Shown here piece by piece: positions 57,316 to 64,000 of a stretch of 64,000 bases of DNA. Source of the DNA: Podospora bellae-mahoneyi. Its lineage: Eukaryota; Ascomycota; Sordariomycetes; Sordariales; Podosporaceae. The notes beneath the pieces were generated by a model. The model was not told the DNA's origin and did no database searches. It saw nothing but the letters and a program-made list of their open reading frames with translations. The DNA lies in assembly GCF_035222275.1 (NCBI RefSeq), contig NC_085884.1, positions 3,534,001 through 3,598,000 on the forward strand, given 5' to 3'. Each line of letters begins with the position of its first letter. Within the stretch, counting starts at the first letter, position 1. The position numbers and the translations under genes were made by a program.

Positions 57316-60300
57316 CTAATCATCATCAAAAGCCTGCTCAGACGAAGCACGAGCGATCCGATCGGCCCAGCGTGCAGCCAGAGTCGAATCAATAATATCA
57401 TCCTTCCCGTATCCCCTATATGCACTGGGCCAGGCCCATGTACATCCATGGTGCTCAACTAGATGCTCCAGTCGCTTCCGGACGCGCTCCATCTCTGCCT
57501 CTTCCACCAGGTCCTTCCCTATCCGAGCAAAGTACGCAATGGTGTGCATCATTTGCTGGTGGGCATGTTGCTTTGGCTCTTTGATCTCCTCGGAGAAGTA
57601 GTCCGACATCCACCCGTCCAGGACCCAGTCCATGATATGCACCATCTCCTTTCCATCCCCGCAGCAAGCCATCGCTTTCATGTAGCGATACACTGTCAAC
57701 GCACTCATGTGGTATCGTGTCATGTCTTGGGGGAACAGCCGAGTGCCCGCTTCAACCGGACTAGAGAGGTTGACAAAAGATTGCACCGCCCGCAAACGTG
57801 CTCGAGCAAGCAGGTTAGCCAGCCGTTTCTTCCGTGGTATGGGTCGCCGCTCTGTGAGGGAAGATTGAAATGTTGCCATTTTCAACGTCTTTCGAATCAT
57901 GTAACACAGCGCCAAGAACGCAACGGTGTCATCACCCTGGATATGCAGCGTTCGCTCATAGATCCTTAGAAACGCATCCATCGTCAGCACAAGGTGGTCC
58001 ATCCCGTAACCTCTCGGGTTGTGCAGAAGAGCCTTTTTCGAAAGCGCCGTCAGAATTGTGTGCCATGGCTTCCTGTCGTTCCGCGAAAGTACCGGTCGAG
58101 CCGCCTGGCAGAGATGGGCGAGTAAGATGGCCTCAGCCACCGGCCCACATCCGAACTCGCGTGTGAAGAGCGTGGTATGTCTTGTATAAGAAGCACTATC
58201 GACATGGACCCGACACAGCATAGCAACCCAGGCATTGACGAGCTGAAAGTCTAGAGCTCCGAGAGCAGCTTTGCCTTCCTGGGTGTCCCACCGCCTGAAA
58301 TCAGACAGGACATCTCCAGCAAAGTGGAAGGGGCTATCTCGAACATAGTTCAGGGCTTCCTGCTTCGAAGGTGCGTTTGTCAAGAGAATGTCAAGATAGT
58401 GCCCAACCGGTTTGAGCCCTTGTGAGAGCAACGTGTGATATAGCTCATCTGGAGCCGGAGGGGTGATTCTGGCAATCTCGAGAGCAGTCAGATTCCCGTT
58501 ATTGATCGGAAACGTTTCTTTGACGTCCCCTGGCCGGAGTCTTTTGACAGATGGCGCTTTATGGGCATAGAGCTTGGCCATCATCTGACCAGCAACTTGG
58601 GCGTCTGGTTGCATTGTGGGAAGAGGAGGTCTCTGGAACAACCGCCAAGCTTCCCGGGCGTTCCTAGTTGCTTTGATTTGCAAGGCCCAGTTCCGGTGCA
58701 GGTTGAGGGCGGCATGCTCACCTGACACTGTTGGAAGTGGCACGCTTCTTGTTTGAATGGACGGTGGCTGGCCAAAAGTCGACCCTGCCAGCACCGAGAT
58801 GCCCTGGTCGATCACATTGGTAGGGTAGCCAGCCTCGCGAGCAAGGAGGCCCGCCATGGAGCTCCGGCTCAAATCCTCTTCGGGGTCACGGCGCTCGTCA
58901 ACCCCGTCGACGGCTTGCCGATAAGGAGGCCATGTTGCTGCGATTCGCTCTGCGTTCTTGATCTCGCCCTTGCTTTTCGGAAGAGCAGCCAAGACCGCTT
59001 GTATAGCGCTGTAGCTCTCCTTGTCGGGAACTAGGGGAGGGTCGAACGATGATGCAATGCTGAGGACAAGTCGTTGGGCGGCCCAGTTGTAGGGCATATT
59101 GGCAAGTGGACGCATCCTCGACGGCCAGCTAAAGTATTGGAGAGCTTTGTTGAAGACAAACGATCGGACTGCATGGCTGCTATGTCCCTTGGAAGGGTCA
59201 TCAGATATAGTGTTGATGTAGTCGACGACCAACTGCGCGATTGCCGTGACTGCTGATGGCCATGAATCCCGTGTATGCCAAACAAGGCGATGTAGCACTC
59301 CGTTGAAGTGCCACCACGTCATATCCCGACCCCTCGACTGCGGCAGCGAATGCCTATCTTCACTTTCAGGCCGATGTCGGTGAACGTAGTTGTCCGAGAG
59401 ATACTGGACCAGGTCCATGAAGCTTTTGGGATTGGCAAAGAGCCGGTCCGTGGCGAACATGGCCTGTAGCAGGAAGAATGGCTTGCGGCAGCTGCTCCTA
59501 AGAAATCTTTCCACTCGCAAGTCGGCATTATGGCAGGAAAGAATCCATAACCAGGTGGCAATGTCCTGCTCCGTGATCCCTTTAGAAGACTCTAGCTGTT
59601 TTATTCGCGCGTTCCAGGCCACTGTGTCCTCGAGATAGCGAGCTAATGGGATATGTTTGCGTGCCCGGGCACGCATGTATGCGTCTCGCCGGAGCAGTAG
59701 TTGGGCTGTCAGGACAGGGAGGCGGGATGATGTGTTGCAGGCTACACCGCGAGCAAGAGGCCATTCACTGATGGTCCACTGATCGCTCGGGAAGCGCATG
59801 AGGGCAGCCAGCGTCATGGCGGGCGCAGCCCAGTCGAAGTCCTTGTGGTATGACGGGGTATACTGAAATGCCTCCCCCTTCCACGCATCGCCCGCCAAAG
59901 GTCTTGCCCAGCCCCAGGTGAGGGCCAAGGAAGGTCCTGCACGATCCATCCACAGCTCATCGTCCTGCTCTTGTGCTGACAGATGATCCCAGAGGTTGGA
60001 GTACTTTTTGGGGAGGCAATCGACCCGTCGTGGGAGTTCTGAAACCTGGCTTTCTTCTTCTTCTTCTTCTTCTTCTTCTTCTTCTTCTTCTTCTTCTTCT
60101 ACTTCTTCTTCTACTTCTTCTTCTTCTTCTTCTTCTGCGAACTCTGTCTCCAATGTCCTCATCGGTTCCGAGAACCTTTGCGGGAGTGGGGCGTCTTGGC
60201 CGCTGCCAAACGTGCTGAAGTGTGTGCCATTGTTCGGTAAACAGATGGATGCTCTGGTAAACGATGCTTGGTTTAAATACTGTCGGGGGTGCCCGTAAAG

Positions 60301-60427
60301 GCGCTGAGCAGAGGGAGTTAGCAATAGCAGTTCATGTTATGTAGAAATACCATTTCGACAGTACCAGCAAGAGATGTCCTCTGTTCTTTGCACCACCCCT
60401 CAAGGCGATGATTCTCGCGCCAAGCAT
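57316..60427 (-). CDS. Mitochondrial helical-repeat (PPR-like) protein
   Basis: Two exons, complement(57316..60303, 60365..60427), give 1,016 residues. The long frame has no ATG at its start; a 21-codon first exon (MLGARIIALRGGAKNRGHLLL) joined by a 61-nt GT-AG intron supplies one in phase. The resulting N-terminus is basic and Arg-rich, a good mitochondrial presequence. Residues 70-110 are a poly-Glu run encoded by a TTC repeat on the plus strand. The remaining 900 residues are helix after helix with Leu/Ala/Arg, spaced like the divergent pentatricopeptide repeats of fungal mitochondrial RNA-binding proteins; no catalytic motif is seen. A role in mitochondrial RNA metabolism is inferred and the exact family is uncertain. 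It shares a 341-base divergent promoter with the MYST gene. Confidence 0.7.
60051..60136. repeat. (TTC)n trinucleotide repeat
   Basis: About 28 TTC/TAC units on the plus strand encode a poly-Glu tract with two Val interruptions in the minus-strand PPR-like protein, just after its presequence. Confidence 0.95.
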
Positions 60428-60768
60428 TGGTACAGGCAATGGCCGGTCATCGTGGCAGCTACGGCTCACTATTGTTCGTCGGGCACCGTCATGTGGTCGA
60501 GAAAGAGAAACGTCGAGAGGAGCTATTGTTGCTATCGATCTCCCACGTTGACGTTCAAAAATTGAAGATTCAGAAGCTTGGACATCCATCCGTCCAGTCG
60601 CCAAGCTCCACCTGCACCCCACCACCAGGACCAGGGGCATCTCTTGGCATCTCTCATCGCTCGCAGTCCCCACAGCTAATCCCTGCTCAAGCTTCGGTTT
60701 CGAAGCTCCAGCCTCGTCGCGACTTGCGCCTGCTTCCCACCTGCTCAGGGGCATCACGAGCAGGCAAG
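60428..60768. promoter_or_regulatory. Divergent promoter, PPR-like and MYST genes
   Basis: 341 bases between divergent start codons. No TATA box stands out. The MYST frame remains open across it but its ATGs there would overlap the other gene's promoter. Confidence 0.5.
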
Positions 60769-62686
60769 ATGCCCGGACTTGTGAGGAAGAAACGAATCAG
60801 CGACGAACCAGATACACAAGATGCTCCCGCTACGACATCCACCTTACCAGGTGCTCCTTCACGAAGAGCAACTCGTCAATCCTCGACCGCCCCGCTACCG
60901 ACACCAGCAGATCCCGAGCCACGACGCCGTCGCCGCCGCGTCGAAAGCGAAGCGGAGGAAGAGCTGCCCGTGACATTGCCACTTCGCAAATCCCGAGCAC
61001 TGCAAGGGAATGAGAATGTGCCTCTGACCACGGGGGGAAACTTACCAAAAGTCACGCGCTCCACACGGCATAGCGGCGGACTTGAGACTGGGGTTGCTGA
61101 AAACCTTGCACCATCGGTGCCCCCTCAGCCTGCTTCAGCGTCACTACCTGTCCCCACGGTCCCTCATCGCTCGCCTGTCGCCCCTCGTCCGGTTGGCAGA
61201 CCACCAGGTCGACCCTCAAGCCACGCACAGACAGTGCCTCCAAATCAATCCGTTACCGTGGGACGAAACAAGCCCATCACCATGGCTACGTCAGGCTCGC
61301 AACCGGGCCATCCAGCGTCGAAAACCGACTCCGTAACGGCGACGAAGACGTCCGATCGAAAGAGTGCCATCAAGAATACACAGACCGACCGAAACATAGA
61401 CAAGGTCGTCCTTGGAGACCTCTGTTTCAAGACTTGGTACCCTTCCTACTTTGGCAAAGAAGTCCTGGACAATGGCCCCGGCACGCTCGACCGTCTCTAT
61501 GTTTGCGATTGTTGCTTCAAGTACTCCAAAGAGCTAGTCGCTTGGTGGCAGCACGTTCAACTCTGCCGGGCAAAGAACTTTATTCCAGGTTCAAAGATAT
61601 ACACCCACCCCAAAGGTCAGCGAACCGTTCTCAAGGCATGTGGTCCACCGCCCAAATCCGGCAGAGGTAGGAAGAGCAATGCCAGTCAAAAGATGGTAGA
61701 GGAGTTGGTTCAAGACCAAGGGGAGTGGAGCATCTGGGAGGTTGACGGCGAGGTCGATGTGGTAAGTTGTCTTGGGCTGGTGTTCGTCATGGCATAAAAC
61801 TAATTATTCTGGACAGCTGTTCTGCCAGAATCTCTCTCTGTTTGCCAAACTCTTCTTGGACAATAAGTCTGTCTTTTTTGACGTCACCGGCTTCAAGTAT
61901 TTTCTGCTCGTCTACACAACCCCGGCTGTTCCAGCACCGTCTTTGCCAACACCGCCAGAACACCCATCATCCTCATCCGGCTCCGGCAACGCTCCTCGCC
62001 AACCACGTAGCCAGGTAGTCGGGTTCTTCTCGAAAGAGAAGATGTCCTGGGACAACAACAACCTGGCATGCATCCTCGTCTTTCCACCATGGCAGCGCAA
62101 AGGCCTGGGGTCATTGCTGATGGGCGTAAGCTACGAGATCTCCAAACGGGAAGGAGTGCTAGGTGGACCTGAGAAGCCCATTAGTGAACTGGGCAAAAAG
62201 GGGTACAAGAGGTTTTGGGGCAATGAGATCGCGATGTGGCTTCTGAGTATCCCACCGACGAGCTCGGGTGCCATTGAGGATGGACAAGAAGTGGCGACAG
62301 TTGATGTTTACGACTGCAGCAAGGCCACTTGGATAGTCCCTGAGGATTGCTTGATGGTGTTGAGAGACATGGGAGTTGTGGAGGATGCAGGGGTTGGGCC
62401 GGTGGTGAAGCATTCTGCGCTTGGTACACCCGCGGAACTGGAAGGTTTGACCGGTGCGCCAGTGCCAGCTCCTGATGGTGTTGCCAACAATGAGAAAGAG
62501 GGCACGCCACAGCAGGAAGAGCCAGTGGCTCATCAGCGGCGGGTCATGATCCGGCACGAGGCAGTGATGGAGTGGGTGAAGAAGAACAGGATCAGCTTGA
62601 AAAAGCCATGTGATCCAAACGGTTTTGTGGAGGGCTATGCCATGAAGAAGGAGAATGATTCTGCGGCGGCAGAGGAGTCGGGGTAG
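60769..62686 (+). CDS. SAS2: MYST-family histone acetyltransferase, Sas2-like
   Basis: Exons 60769..61761 and 61817..62686 (55-nt intron) give 620 residues. The N-terminal 210 residues are basic, Pro/Ser/Arg-rich and disordered, without a chromodomain, which argues against Esa1. A C2HC zinc finger lies at residues 244-270 (YVCDCCFKYSKELVAWWQH, then LC). The MYST core follows: FLDNKSVFFDVTGFKYFLLV with the autoacetylated Lys, the catalytic-Cys segment NLACILVFPPWQRKGLGSLL with the acetyl-CoA loop Q-x-x-G-x-G, and PEKPISELG with the catalytic Glu. An insertion of about 35 Ser/Pro residues separates two core strands. The C-terminus is acidic. Sas2 acetylates H4K16 at silent-chromatin borders; assignment to Sas2 rather than Sas3/Mst2 is tentative. 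Confidence 0.85.
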
Positions 62687-64000
62687 CATTGATATCCATC
62701 ATCATTCAGGGAGCATTCGAGTTTGGGTTGGGTCAGGAGTTATGGGAATATGATACCAACGGACGGATGAGTGGGATGGGCTTCATGGATTAGGTTAACA
62801 GTACTGGGCTATTAACGAGCGATTCAGGGTTTACAGGACGTGGATGGCAAATAAAAAACAATGGATCTTTTGTGTACATACATTGGAGGCTTCAAGTCGC
62901 TGGCCAAAATTGATCAAGGTTCCCAAAACCAACTCGAGATATGACTGACGCTATCACAACAATGGAAGCTTCGATAAGAAGAAGAAAAAAAAATCAAAAG
63001 TAACGCTGTGGCAGATGTCGTGGACAAAGGGGGGATAGTGAATGGGAAAGATGTGGGTTGTTGCGCTGTCTGGATATTGTCGATACTTTGCTGTTGGCCA
63101 CTTAACCAATGACGAAATCTATCCTCCCTTGGATTCTTAGGGTTTTGGTAGGTGTCTGATGACCAGACTTCTTTTGTTGATGTCTATATCCCGATATGGT
63201 TATCCTGTCTATTCCGTGTTATGCCGATTTAGTACCCCCCTTGGCTGATAGAATTTGACTATACAGAGAATGCTTACATTATTTCTTGTTTATCTATGGA
63301 TCTAAATCAGGTCTGTCGAGTTCAAATCCAACACCCAGATAGAGTAGACTTCTCGTAAAGACGCACATCTAGTCTTGATCATCGATGGCTAGTATACATG
63401 TAAGACTGGTAAGGTCCTCTCACATAACCAGCCCCAACTTTCAACAGACCATCTCCCACTTCACCTCGCCCAAAACCGGAACAGTCCCCTCATATAGTAA
63501 CACACTCTCCCCCCAAAACCCCCATCCTAAACCCTCTTCTTCAGCAACAACCACCTACATCCTCCACCATCATCACAACAGGGGTCATTCTAAAACTAGC
63601 AAATTCTGTCCGGGAGCTACTTAGTCCAGGCATTCCCACACCGTCACCCCATCACCACACCCTCCTCCCTCTGGGATATCTCCCCATCATATGTTCTTCT
63701 CTCTGGTCTCTTATCGGACCTCCGATGATGCTTGTGAGCAAGGCGCGCGCAAGCGAGCGAGAGAATCAAAGTACTCTGAAATTGTCTGCGCTCGCTGTCA
63801 TGGCTGCCAAGGGAGGTGTCAGGTCCTGAGATGGCGTAGTCAGCACAGTATCGGTGTGGTCATGGTTCCGAGAGAGAAAATAATGCAGCACCGTTGGAGG
63901 GTACTTAGGAAAGGAAAGGAAGGATACAGTACAAGAGATGTGGGCCAGAGGAGAGAAGAGCACAGTATGATGGAGGAGGAGGGTACCGAGGAAGGATAGA
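62687..64000. other. Terminal intergenic region
   Basis: 1.3 kb to the right edge. The left part is 3' UTR of the MYST gene. Several short frames occur near 63385-63999, none with a domain. A minus-strand gene could begin or end beyond the edge, but nothing in the window shows it. Confidence 0.5.

Noticed and set aside
63318-63345. GAGTTCAAATCC, a B-box-like sequence
   Set aside because: The flanking bases do not pair as a T-arm and no other tRNA arms are present.

Overview
This window is nuclear DNA of a filamentous ascomycete, most likely a member of the Sordariales (Podospora, Chaetomium or Neurospora relatives). The evidence is: genes with short introns of 52-106 nt and GT...CTAAC...AG signals; GC-rich coding DNA with short AT-rich spacers; an AA9 lytic polysaccharide monooxygenase carrying a fungal CBM1; and a DIM-2-type DNA methyltransferase, a class known from this fungal group. 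I resolved 20 protein-coding genes with exon models that stay in frame from start to stop, plus one gene cut off by the left edge. One very small possible gene is reported with low confidence. I found no convincing tRNA, rRNA, intact transposon or CRISPR array.

Layout. 0-5 kb: 3' part of an Sro7/Lgl-type exocytosis WD40 protein (+) and an MFS allantoate/nicotinate-type permease (-). 5-8 kb: 3.3 kb with little or no coding content. 8-12 kb: AA9-CBM1 LPMO (+), RidA-type deaminase (-), LETM1-like mitochondrial protein (+). 12.7-16 kb: ferric-reductase-type flavocytochrome (+), VanZ-like membrane protein (-). 17-24 kb: SAGA subunit Spt7 (+), cytosolic serine hydroxymethyltransferase (-). 25.7-33.5 kb: vacuolar aspartic protease Pep4/PepA (+), a 972-residue Gln/Pro-rich protein of unknown function (+), Ymc1-like mitochondrial carrier (+). 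33.6-39.7 kb: RINT-1/Tip20 vesicle tether (-), DUF155/RMD1-family mitochondrial protein (+), CaM-kinase I-like kinase (-). 40.7-48.7 kb: RNA cytidine acetyltransferase Kre33/NAT10 (-), mitochondrial GGQ-type release factor/Pth4 (-), Nab3-like RNA-binding protein (+). 49.3-64 kb: Ser/Thr-rich secreted protein with a chitin-binding-like Cys domain (-), DIM-2 cytosine methyltransferase (-), a long mitochondrial helical-repeat (PPR-like) protein (-), and a MYST histone acetyltransferase resembling Sas2 (+).

The genes are mostly housekeeping and do not form a biosynthetic cluster. Themes that recur by proximity are chromatin and gene expression (Spt7, Nab3, Kre33, DIM-2, MYST HAT) and mitochondrial maintenance (LETM1-like, carrier, RMD1-like, Pth4, PPR-like). 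Many genes sit in divergent pairs sharing 0.3-1.7 kb promoters.

Observations most worth a second look: a saw-tooth base skew in many exons (coding strand C-rich at the 5' end, G-rich at the 3' end, sometimes resetting after an intron); a cluster of degenerate 20-22 bp repeats in both orientations at 48.87-49.14 kb; a GC-AG intron in the ferric reductase; introns in which an AG next to the branch site appears to be skipped; and the unknown 972-residue nuclear-looking protein. I did not find a clear novel multi-gene system.
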